DNA from: Cardiocondyla obscurior
Lineage: Eukaryota; Arthropoda; Insecta; Hymenoptera; Formicidae
Assembly: GCF_019399895.1 (NCBI RefSeq)
Contig: NC_091890.1
Location: 1,288,705 to 1,352,704 of the forward strand
DNA: 64,000 bases
Direction: 5' to 3'
The translations under genes and the position numbers were made by a program. Under the pieces are notes generated by a model that saw nothing but the letters and a program-made list of their open reading frames with translations, was not told the origin of the DNA and made no database searches. Numbering within the stretch: position 1 is the stretch's first letter; each line of letters starts with the position of its first letter. Below are positions 28,801 to 41,000 of the stretch, piece by piece.

Positions 28801-31800
28801 GCCCAGGACGGGCATCCTGCCTCGGCGGAGCAACTCTTAGGTGAATATAAATTTTTTAAAATAAAATATTAAATAAAAACTATTGCCCTTTTTTTTTTTT
28901 TATTAATTTAACGAACTGAATTTCATGTCTAAATTAATATTTTTCTTTATGTTACAGCCACCGCCTGAATTCAACAACTCCGCTGACGCTCATGCAGTTC
29001 GGTGAGTCTTATAATTTTTATTTTTTGCAATTTGCAATCGGGTGGGATATCTTAAATAATAAAAATAGCGAGAGCGCGTGTATATTCTTTCTAATAAAAA
29101 TAAATTCCTCGTGAATTTTATTCTTACATGACAAAGCACGCGTAGTTTCGCAAATATAAAATTAGGAGACAGGATAATCTCGGGGCCCGCTGTGTTTTCG
29201 CCAATATATTTCCAACGCATGTCTGCGTTCCCCATTGAAATTGATTACTTTTAGATCCCCATAGAACTCTGCTCCGGCAGTCGTAACACCGCTGATTCGC
29301 ATTTGCATAATATCAATTCGGTTTTCGGTTAGGGATAACCGGAGTAGTAGTAGGAGATCCCGTTACTGTTCTTCGCCGACATGTAATTCACCGACTTTCC
29401 CGAAGAATAAATATTTCGGAAGTTCGTGACAATAATACCAACGCACGTACGGCTTAATAAAAATGTTATCTATCGTCGTCTATAAAAAACGACATCGTAA
29501 CAATATCGTTTATCATTCTAACAATTTATTTTTTCTCTCTCTCTTTTTTTTATATTTTTTTTTTAATATATTTCTTTACAAAATTTTCTATCATATAATT
29601 TTATAAAGTTAACCCGGCGCTTTTCTTGCCACGCTGACGAGCCACCTGCAAATAGATTTGTTACCCGAAAAACTTTATATAAAATTTATTTTTATCCAAC
29701 AATTCATACGTGAGGAAATTATCAATCCATTTTCGCCCGGAGTAAAAGGCATTAAAGAGGCAGGCACCGAGTTATCCGAGGGGTCACGGGTTTGACAAAC
29801 TCAATTCTCGTATATTATTACGTGACTTGAATAAAACCGGGGGAGGGGGGAAGGAGGGTGAGATACGCTTCGACTTCGGCCGAAAATATTCCGAATGGCT
29901 TTGTCGAATTTCGCAACGAGATTCCGCGCGGCGCCGCGTAAGGAGGAAACAATGAGCGCTCGAAATGTATCGAATTGCGAAACTTGATTTTCGCACCCAG
30001 GGGGTCTCGCTCGCGTCGCGAATATCGCGGGGGAAAATTTTACAGTACGTATTTTCCTTGCGATTTCATATTTAATAGCGCGCTTGATTACACGCCCCGT
30101 CCTGTCGTAGAAACAAGTATCGCCATTCACGTTTTTACGTCATAGGCGGGCGTCGTGTGGGCGGTAGCTGCTGCAAGTAGTCCAAATCAACGCCCACGCA
30201 GCCACTTATATTTCAGTGGATTATGTATAGACGTACGCCTCATTCATGTGGTGTTTATACCCTTTCGCTTGTATCGATTTGCGCCGCACGCAGGGTCGCG
30301 GTTTGATATTCTGACAGGAACCTTACACGGTTATCGCGGTAATAAATAATAAAATACTCGATAACGGAATTAAAGTATCCTTTACCGTCGAATTACGAAA
30401 TTTATAAGACTTGTATATTTTATATCAAATCGATATATCGACTTAAATTGATATATTTAATACGTATTAAATTAAAAACGAGAAGCGTAAAAGAAACGAA
30501 ATAAATTACGCATTGTTTGTGGATGAATCACATCCGACGGAGCTTTATAAAAATCCACGAAACACGCGCGCAATAAAAAGTTGTGCTCCGCGAATCACCG
30601 CCTCGCGTTATTAAAAGATCGTTTCATTAAAATCGCGGGTTGATCCGCTGATTTGATTTTATTTCTCGAAATCGGCGATACGGGCGTGAGAACCATCGAC
30701 TTTATTTCAGAAGCTTTTCTTTTTTTTTTCCTTTTTTTTTCGTGAAAAAAAAAAAAAGCTCTCCTGTGAGCCATTATGTTCCAAAGGCCTTTGCCGACCA
30801 CTTGTAGCAGAAAATTGCAGTAATTTCGCACTCTCTTGTGATTCGCCGAGATTTTTATGCCCATTAAGATGCGACCTTGACAGGGAGAGTGCGGTAAATC
30901 TGGGTAATTTTGCAACGCGAAAAGTGCTCTTTCCAGTCCTGACACTTTTACACGAATAAACGAGCCGCTACTGTTTTATATACGCTACAATTTTTCGACA
31001 CGTGCCATTCTTCTCCTCCTCGCGAACTATTTCTAATTTAATTCTTAAACAGTAATAAAAAAAAAAAAATATATTAATTATAGAAGTTTATCCGCGGCGA
31101 CATTTCGAGCACACAAGCACATATCATTACGGTTAAATTCCCGGCATGTTGTATTGAAATTAATTTTATTATCTAAATGAAAAGGACACAAAGAGAGAGA
31201 GAAACGAAATTACGCGATTATTTTCTCGCATGATTCGAACTCGGAATTATTATTAATAATAAATAAATAAATGAAATAAAATAAATCGGATAATAAAAAA
31301 AAGAAATGTATGGAATAATTATCGATTACGCTCGTCGTTTGGCCCTCATAAATATCAATGGTTATTAACGATCACACAAATACGCCTCAATATGCAATCG
31401 CGCTCGCAAATCATTATTAACGCTCGATTTACACTGGGCTTAAATTCTCTCATGCCCTTTGTGACGGTTATTCGTTCGGTATATCTCGTCGATGACGTCC
31501 AGCCTCATTAAAGTAACACCACAGCCGCTTAGATATTTATGTAATTAATTTTCGCGCCTGTACGACGAGCGCGGGCTTTTTTATTCGAAAATTTTACTTT
31601 ACGATCCCGGGAATCCCTCGAAATTTACGCGGCATCTAAATTTTCCCTCTCAGCTGATAAATACCCCTTTTACTTAGCTCGCGTTTATGCGCGGGTAAAC
31701 TACGGCGAAAATTAGCGCGCGTTACATTTTATTTCGCGATCGCGCTGAAACCGCGGCGGTAAATTACGATGTTTCGGTTTCATTAAGTATTTCGCGCGCG

Positions 31801-31984
31801 TACTTACACACACACATATATGCATATACACACACATCGACGTGTATTCTTCAACCATTGCGAACACCCGCAGTTTTACGAAACCGGATTCGGCTAATAG
31901 CGATTTCGTGTTTGGTCCCGTTTCCTCGTCACTCCGTAGCAGCTTCTCTGGATGTCTCTGGATTTTGTATTTCGGCTATTCGCT

Positions 31985-32049
<65 letters not shown>

Positions 32050-35000
32050 TGTGTATATCACACAAAGACCGTCGTACCTTCGCAATGGTCGACTCGCTGA
32101 ATAACCGGACGCTGACGGCGATTGATCGCTTAGCGCAGCAGCTTGCAGTAAGCGCGACTAAGTTCCAATTATTCACGTGCCACGAAAGCGATGTAAACGA
32201 AACGGTAGCATGTGTACAACGTCCGAATGCGTTACGTCAGGATACGAAGTGCAGCTTGAATTATTGAGGAAATTATGGCGATAATGTTTGCCCGCGGAAA
32301 CGACACGTCAAATTACACGAGGGGGTTAAAGGGAAAGTTAAAGGAAAGGATATTAGCAATCAGGCTCTCTCGGCAATGTTCCTTTGTCGGAAAATATTTT
32401 GCGTAAATAAAAAGAACGAGTAAAGTAATAATAAGTATTTCAGTAATGTAAGAAGAAGCTTTTTACGTTCTGTTTTTTTCTTCTTTTCTCTCACCAGATA
32501 TTATAAAGATCGCGCGTTATTTATTCTTGCTTTTTCTAGATTAAAGAAAATTATTTTATATTTAATAATGCTTGACAAGAAAACGGACGTGCGTACCTTA
32601 CGCGATATACTTTAAGCACCTTTCGTAATGTAATTTTAAATATACAGTCGGATATTAACTCTACTCAGTTTTGTTTTTTTTAGAATGCTTACAGAAGCTA
32701 CAATTGATTGATCTAATTAATAAATACCGCGACGTGTGCGCCGGTTATAAATTTGTAATAAAATTATTAAATAAAATATTGTTAAATTAAAGACTATTAA
32801 ATTAAAAATTATTAAATAAAATAAATGTAATTACTACAGTAATTATAATATAATTATTAAAACTAACATTCGACGTAACACTCGAAGTAACATGCGGTGC
32901 AATATTCGCGTTATAAATTTTTTTTCAAACGCGTTCAGGTGCCTAGAGGTATATCGATGAGATAAATAAACGATGATCAGGCGATCAAACCCGCAGCCTT
33001 AATTAAACCCGTATTCCTCAAACGAACGAGCCCGGCAGTCGAATCGCGACACATTAAAATTTTCCATACATTAATTCACGATCTTAAATTCAATATTGTA
33101 ATCAGTAGAAAAAGAAAAGGCTAAGACGCCGACGGAGTAAGAGATAACACTTGGAAGTCGCTGAGAAATTAAAAAGAATCGATAAAAGTATTTAAACCGG
33201 GAGTTTAAAACATTGCGCAAATTAATTAACGCCCAGTTGGTAGAACGAGATAAGACGTTCTCTCCCTTTTTTTTCTCTTTCTTCTGTATCGCCCAAGAAG
33301 CGGCGCTTTTCGCAAAGTGGGAAATAGATAAAAGAGAAATGCGAGCGGAGGAAAATGGCAGGTTTAAAATTTTACAATCGCCGGAATCAGGATCGTTCTG
33401 TTTAGTTTTTGATGTCACTTCGTCGCGGTCGCGCGATCGTAACGCCGAGTTACGCGAATCGACGTATTAATTTTATGGACGCGCACGCGGGTATACCGGC
33501 ACACGCCAAAGGAAAGGAAACGATAACAAACCGGACAGATATAATGAAACGTCAGAAGCTGCCGGCGACGTTAGCGGAACAATTCCCTGACGCAATTAAA
33601 GTTAGTTTGATTATCTACCCTTGTTAACGAATGGTATTCCGTAATTCCTATTGCAACCGCGTGACTTAATGTACTTATTATTCCCGGAATCTAATTGCAG
33701 AGTCAAATATAACTCCACGCGGAAAGGAATGTTTATAAGATTCGCTATTTAGCATGTAAAATGCATGCAAGTGCGACAACAAATCTCCACCTCAGTATAG
33801 ACAACGAATTTATGAAGCATAATTATAAAAAAAAAAATATTTTAAAGACATATACGGTATATCGAGCGTTATTTTCTATTTTATTTTGTTGACTTTCGAT
33901 ATTGGACTTTTATTTTTTTACCGCTGGAAATTAATGTTTTTTTTTTTAAACAAGTTATTTCTTCCCGAAACACTCCGCGTATAAAGTTTTCTATAATATA
34001 ATTTTTTCTTTTTAAATCAAATAACGTTGCGTAATATTATAAAGCTGCAATTATTCTGAAGGATTTTTATACGTCGGCTGATAAAGATGCTAACGCCGCT
34101 CATTTGCATCATCTGCCTGTTAATTTACGAAGATCGGCTCGGCGATAACGCGTTAAAAAAAAATATGCTAATTGCCGTAATAGTTTTTTTCTCTCGCTCT
34201 CCAGAAAGAAAATAATACAATGTTGATCATGGCGATAAAGTGCCTCCGATCCGCGACATAGATACGACTTTTGTAATACCCTAAATTACGGTAAATTACA
34301 GCAAACGCTTTTCTACACCGTTCCCCCTTTTATCATCGATCTGGAAAGGAAAATTAGTCTCGGCAAGACTCGGCGGGAAATAATTGCGCGTATTTCAGTG
34401 CCGGGGAGGGAAATAACGCTTTTACGTTACTTATACATATATATAAATACATATAAAAATATATATCGAAATATGAATTTAAACGCATAAATATTGATGG
34501 CCCATTGAAAGGTCGTTAATTGCATTTTATTATTGTCGCGTCGCCTGCTCGATCCGATTTTATTATTAATTCAAGTACTAAAGCAAGAGCTTCATTTCGG
34601 GTATGGGCGCCGCGTTGAGACGAGAACGCCGTCCGAGACGCCTCGCTGAAAACGCAAAGCTCCAAGCCTCTCTCGCCTGGACCGTCGCAAAACGTCCCTC
34701 TCTCGATAACGCGAAGAGTCCCTTCCCTCGTCCCGTATGCCGTGCTAACAAATATAACTCTATACATACGATATCGAAATCGGGTGCAACGCGAGCCGCC
34801 GCATATCGAGTAGCAGACAATTCACATTTCGATATGCACAGATGAATGCAGCTTTGCTCTGGATATCGCGTTACGACTATCGTGCTCCAAATCTGCCCGG
34901 ATGCTGCAAGCGACGCGAGAATAAGAACATGAACGATCAAAAGCGGGAGCCGCTGTGTGCACTTTGTCGTTGCCATTAATTTCTATCTTTCTTTCTTTCT

Positions 35001-38000
35001 TTCATTTTTTTTTTTTTCTTTTATTTTTTCTTTTTTTCGCGGCCACTCGAATTTCGCGTTTGCTTCGAAACTCGCGCTAACGGAAGACACATCTCTCTGG
35101 CCGGCGTCCCTCGAAAGATGCGGGAACGTTTTATGCGGTTCTTTCAAACGTTTCGCGGTACAACGGCGGCGAGAGGCACGCTGATTTGTTTCATCCGCTT
35201 TATTCGTTCGTCGCGCCGGGATAAAGCCGGATTCGTAGATAAAGAGGAAATTCTCTCGTTATATCAAACCCGTCGCGGACGCACGATCCTTTTATCATTC
35301 CATTGTCGGAGTATATTCCCTTCTTTCACTCCCGGGCAAATGTGGCATAAATATTTTGCACGGCGAGATAATACGATTCTCTCGCATATATGTCTGCGGC
35401 TACGCGCGTATTTCACGTTTAAAACGATATTTTTTTTCTTTTATTTATTTCTTTCCACCCTGCAAAGACTGACAAAAACGCGAATAGATCTATTAAATAC
35501 GAGCGATCGTAAAAGAAAAGACCCGACTTTCGATATTGCCGGCCTTTCGCGAAAGCAAAACGACACCAGGATCCCCGGCTGCTTTCGGACAATTTTAAAT
35601 AACTCGATAACTTTTACTTCAACGGAAACTTAACGCACCGAGTTAATTGCCAAGTTATTTAATAATGAAACTTCGGCCGTTTTGTAAAACCCTGGCGCGC
35701 ATTTAGTTTGTAACGAAGGAGAAAAGGGGGTTGAAAAAAAAAAAAATCGGGACCTCCCTCCGCCGCGGAGACGGAATTTGAAGTTTCCTCCCTTTAATTA
35801 AAAGCGATACGATAATAGCAATACGTCAAAAAACGGCGACAAAGGCGCGCGGAAATCGTGAGATTAAAGTAAGGGTTTCCGTTACACGGATTACACCGTG
35901 AAAGTCTCGCGGCGACGTTCGTCCGAGTTTAAATTGACGGAAAAAAGAAACGGAAAGTGTGGCTTAAAGAGCGTTCTCGGGTTGAGAAAATAAGCGGGAA
36001 CGAGAATCGCCGTCGCGAATTATTTTCAGCGCGACACTTTCGAAGTGGCGTTCGTTGAATATTTGTCGATAAGAGGAGCTTACCTGAGATCGCGAGAGCT
36101 TGTGCCTGCGATTGGAGTTGACAATCTCGGCGGGTGTCGCGTTCGGGGTGAGAAATCGAATGCGATTGCATTCGATGCCGAGGGGGTGTTGCAACTGATG
36201 GGGCTGCTGATGATGATGGGGCTGCTGGTGCGAGGGGTCGTCTTCTAGATGCTCCCCCGTGTCCAGCATGCTGCCGCTTAGGGAATCCAGCTGCGTCAGC
36301 GATCTCGAACGTACCTGTAACAATAAAAAGATGATAATCGTAGATTAAAGAAAAAATTATAAAAAAGAAAAAAAATTTTTCTAAAATTGATTCCGTTCGA
36401 TTAAACAAAAGGCGATTGCTCTCGCGATTTTTAGTTATTAATTAACGAACTATTAAGTAGAGTGATACTTTAATATTTTAACTTTCTTAACAATAATAAT
36501 ATTTTAATTTTAATTTAATAAATTACGTCGCTCATTAATGCAATCACGAAAATTTGGGCGGGGAAGCGTTATGAATTATTTCTCTTCTATCAGGGCGAGC
36601 AGTCTCGCGCGTTAAGTACCCCCCTCCCCCTCCTCCGCCGTTCCGTCTAATTCTCTCCCCGCAATTATCTTCCAATTACTCGCCCGGGGATCAAGGTGGA
36701 CGCCCCGGAATTGCGAGCGAGAATAATACGATCCGCGTTATTGCGGCCGCGCGCGAACGACCGGGAATAAAACAAATTTGCGACCGCAATCAGAAGCACT
36801 AGTATGCGCGAGGCGCTTTTAAGACGACGAGCGAGCGTCGCGGTGGGTGACGTATCGATGGAGAACGGCCATCTGACGTTAACGAACTTACGGCGCGGCG
36901 GCGTGTAAACGCAGCTTGCAAGCTCCGGCTTCTTGCGAGATAAATTCCGGAGAAATCTCCGCGCGCTGCCCTAAAGCGGGTCACCGGACGACCTGACGAC
37001 GTACGCGTGAAATCAATCTCTTCCCGTACTTCAAGAGGGTCCCGTCGTTTGTTATCACGATTTACTTGCTGCGCTGCCCTTTTATTCGCCGCGATAACTT
37101 ACTGCCGTGACGTCGAGTTCTCGAAAAGATTTCTTCCCGCTTTTCCCCTTCGGCCGCCTTTCCCTCATCGGCGACAAAACGCGCTCGCGTATAATTGCAT
37201 AAATTGGCCCGCCGGGAGGACGAGTTTCATCATTTAGCATGCGACGGTTTTAAGCGAAGTAGTTTCTCGAAGCGACGTGTAACTTTGAACGACGCTGACG
37301 GATCGAAATGGGAAAGAGCGCGCGCGACTGGCGTTAATTTTGTACAATGAGGAGCTAAGTGTCATTGCCCAATTTAAAGTTGCCGAGAAGCTATAATCAT
37401 TTGCAAGGTCGATTAAAAATAATTACGTTAATCGCCGGCGAATCGTGCGAATCGCACGCTCGATGTTAAGCGTAGGTGTTCTCGATGTGGACTTTACAGA
37501 AATTCTTTACGTTTGAACGATCGATCAAAGTGCACGTCCTCGTTTAACGAATCGTCAATAATCGTGTCAAAAATGATATTTAACTTTAATATTAAAAATC
37601 CCCCCGATTTAAATGGATAAACAAACGCGGAGATTTATCGCTGCGTTTTTTTAACATTGTAAATATTAATCCATTCTCGACCACTTATAACGCGCGTGTA
37701 GGAGTATTTTTACGTTAAGTATACCGATTTTACGACAGTTTGCAGAAAGATTACTCTGTGAAAAAAGCATTCGCTTTGAGTCCACTTCCTATAGAAATAA
37801 CACCACACTTTTTCTCGTATAAATAATTCGGGAGAAAAACTTTCTTACTTCGCACTCGCAGTTCTTTCAAAAACCGGCTATAGAGACATCTGGTTATACA
37901 AACTTATGTCCTTATAAATAATTTGTCTAACGATGCTCGACTGTTTTCAAAGAGGTTTCGCTGTAGACACTTGTATGAATAAGTTATCCGGCAAATAGAC

Positions 38001-41000
38001 TTCCAAAAAGTACATACATCGTATTATGTTCACGTTCGTTGAGGAGGAAAAAAAAAAAAAAAAAAGGAAAAGAAAAAAAAAAAGATAGCAAGATAAATTA
38101 TAAATAATGTCTTCTTAGCGTTTATTCGCTTAAAAGTTTTAATTAATTTTTCTTTACGACGATTAATAATTTTATAAAATTATACGAAACTCTTCGATTT
38201 TGTATTATGTCGCGAGGATCATAACGCATTTTTCTTATTTACTTTTTGTACGAAAAAAAGCGTTGTATGCGAAGCGTGCATAAATCGTTCCTTTTATAAA
38301 CCTGCTAGCCGGCCTCTCATCTATTTCGCTTTATGCAGCGAATCTCGTAGAGTGCCCGTCGTGTATCGTACGACTTACGCTGATGTCATTCCAAGTGACG
38401 CAATGCGCGATACCTTCTCCGCATATATTAAAATCGAGCACTGCACGTTGCTCGCAATCTTATCGCAACGTCATCTGCAACTAAAAATCTCTCGCGAAAC
38501 AAATTTTCTTTATTTTTTAATATTTTTCAAATAAAACGTTCCGCCTCCTTGCACAAATGACAGTCTTTAGAGATCTTTTCCTCGTCGCATTTTCGTTCGG
38601 CCACCGAGTTTCTCTTGTTCCGGTGTTTTTGAATTCGCGGTAAGTAATTGCGAAAGTATGGATTTTCACGTTCGACGGAACTGGTAATTATTCGCGACGT
38701 TTGTGCGCTCGAGAAATGTGCTTTCCTTATCGGGATAACACCGCGCTCGTTTGTATCCGTCATATCAGTTTGTTAAATCCCTAAATTCCACCCCGAATTC
38801 CGGCGCTAATTACAAAGCTCACCGCTCTTCGCGACGAGGATAACTTACCTGAGATCGAAGCCCGGCATTGTTACGCGATCAAATAAATTTCTCATTAATT
38901 AGTTTCTTGATTAATCAATCCTCGTCAGGGTCTTGGCGGTCGCGTAAACAACAAAATCGCAGGCGCTGCCGAAATCGTCGATTTCACGCGGTTCGACGAT
39001 TAATTACCCGGGAACTCAAATGCGAGTAGTCGTCGATTAAAGAGAATCGAATTGTTTCCAGATTCCGGCTACCGTTTCGCGGCTATGAAGCAAAATATAA
39101 AAGAATATTCTCCGATTTCCGAATCTCGAATCGCGCAGGCAGTAAAAGAAAAAAAAAAAGAAAAAGCTGTTCACATTTTCGACAACGATATCACATAGAT
39201 AGTTTAATATTTAACGCGGTCGACACTCTCGGATCTTTTCAGCAAAACACGCGAAATAAAATCTAATATAATAAAAAAAGAAAAGGGCACCTTTCCAGCA
39301 TTTCATGTCGCGACGTCTATCTCTCGAAGAGACTTTATAACCGTTATCTTACAACGCGATACATTTTTAATCTCGCACGGCGAGATGTGTCTCGATACCC
39401 CGCCGCGTAGGCCACGGCCGACTTCCATTGGCCTTCGCAACAACGAAATATCCATTTTAGATTACGTCGACGGCACGATATCGTGCGGAGAGCACTTTTC
39501 TTTTTCCTTCTTTTTTTTTTGCGCGCGCGGTCTCCTTACGCCTGCCCACGCGGATGTTAAAATGCAAATGCGCGCAGAGTCTCATTCGCGGTAGCAGGTC
39601 GTAAAACTTGTCTTTAATATCTGAAACATCGCCAATAACGATCCCCGATATTAGTCGTAAAGCGAGCGTGCCGCGTAGGTATATAAGTCGGCGAACGTTA
39701 ACCCAGAAAACGGTGCATTTAATGGGAACGACTGAAAACGCGAGATACTTAAATGTGTCGCGCGAGGTTAATATTGTACGTATAACAGGCTTGAATTCGC
39801 GCTTTCTCTCCCCCTTTTTTCACCCTCCGATGTAGCGCCTTGAAGAATCGGCGATAACGTGGAACAAACACCCCGCGATTTTTCGCGAATCCCCGATTCG
39901 TATATTATTCGTATATATTCCGGCGTTTTCCTATCCGGCCGCCGTCATTCGCTGAAGATTACGCGGATTTACAAGCCGTCACGGTCACGGACAGGCAACA
40001 CAATTTTCGTCGATCCCCGTCTAAACATGACAGACGTTAAATCGAATCTTCGGTTCACGGCTCGGCGTGTAGAAAAAGTTATTTGAGAGATCGAGGCTGA
40101 TTTCCTCGCCGGAAATGTGCGCGATTCAACGAGCTTAGGGCGATAAATTTTTTTTTAATGTACGGGTACATTTAATCGTTTAATATTATTAATATACATC
40201 GCACTTTTTAGTACAAACGACTTTGAAATAAAATAAATTAAATGTTTAATTTAGTATTCGAGATAGCGATTTTTCTTTCTTTCTTTTTCTTTATTTTATT
40301 TTATTTTTTTTTATAGTCAACGACAAAGAAAATGATCGAAGCGGCGGGAATAAAATATTTTGCTAAACTTTAAACAAGTACGATTCTTGAAGGAGTTTAA
40401 TGCTCTTCTCAATACCTTGAATGTAATAAAATATACAGCTCTTGGCCCGGTAAAGGCGAAACTTTAGTTCAATATTAAAGAAGCGAAAGAAGAAAAGCTC
40501 GCGAGGAGCTTTGCTAGAGAGCATTATTCATCCGGTGAATTAAAAAACTAGTTCCTCGCAAGCTTACAATTGCAGCTGCTATTTGTATTCCGCCGGGCGA
40601 TAGCTTTAATTTTTCATATACCTTTTAATTTTTCATTTTAACGGCCGGATATTTTTAACCTCGTTATAAAAATTTTCGCGAACGCGCCGGCAATTCAAAG
40701 ACCAGAAGAAGTTTCGGCTGCTAGAGACTCGTCGACGGTTGATGCTCTTCATCAGCGCGGAATCGCCGGAACGAAGGTTGTAATTAAAGTAGAGCAAATG
40801 AGGTCGGCGGCAGCGGCTAATTGGATCGGGTTGGAACGAAGAACGACGAGATTCGCGTAAATTCAGTTATGAACGATGCCCGCGATCTCGGAAATTAAAT
40901 CGACAGGCTTGGATGCGCGGGCTCGCGACTTGTTTGACTCCGCGAAATTATGCGAACCGCATTTTCATATGCGGCCTTTGGCCAAGGCACGCTGCGAAAT

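Larger units (their letters stand above)
25430..36083 (-). other. Intron 3 of the RhoGEF gene (10.7 kb)
   Basis: Contains the opposite-strand unit B (27780-29430) with two hairpins just before it, a 59-bp GA microsatellite at 31989-32047 followed by a short GT run, and another GA tract at about 27092-27144. A 171-codon ATG frame at 35118-35633 (+) is unrecognised, runs through a T-rich tract, and is judged chance. Nothing else was identified. Confidence 0.6.

Noticed and set aside
31842..32267. 141-codon frame with an Arg-Glu repeat
   Set aside because: It is kept open by the GA microsatellite.
35118..35633. 171-codon ATG frame on the + strand in intron 3
   Set aside because: It passes through a T-rich tract as a Phe run, has no recognisable domain and no supporting splice or polyadenylation context.
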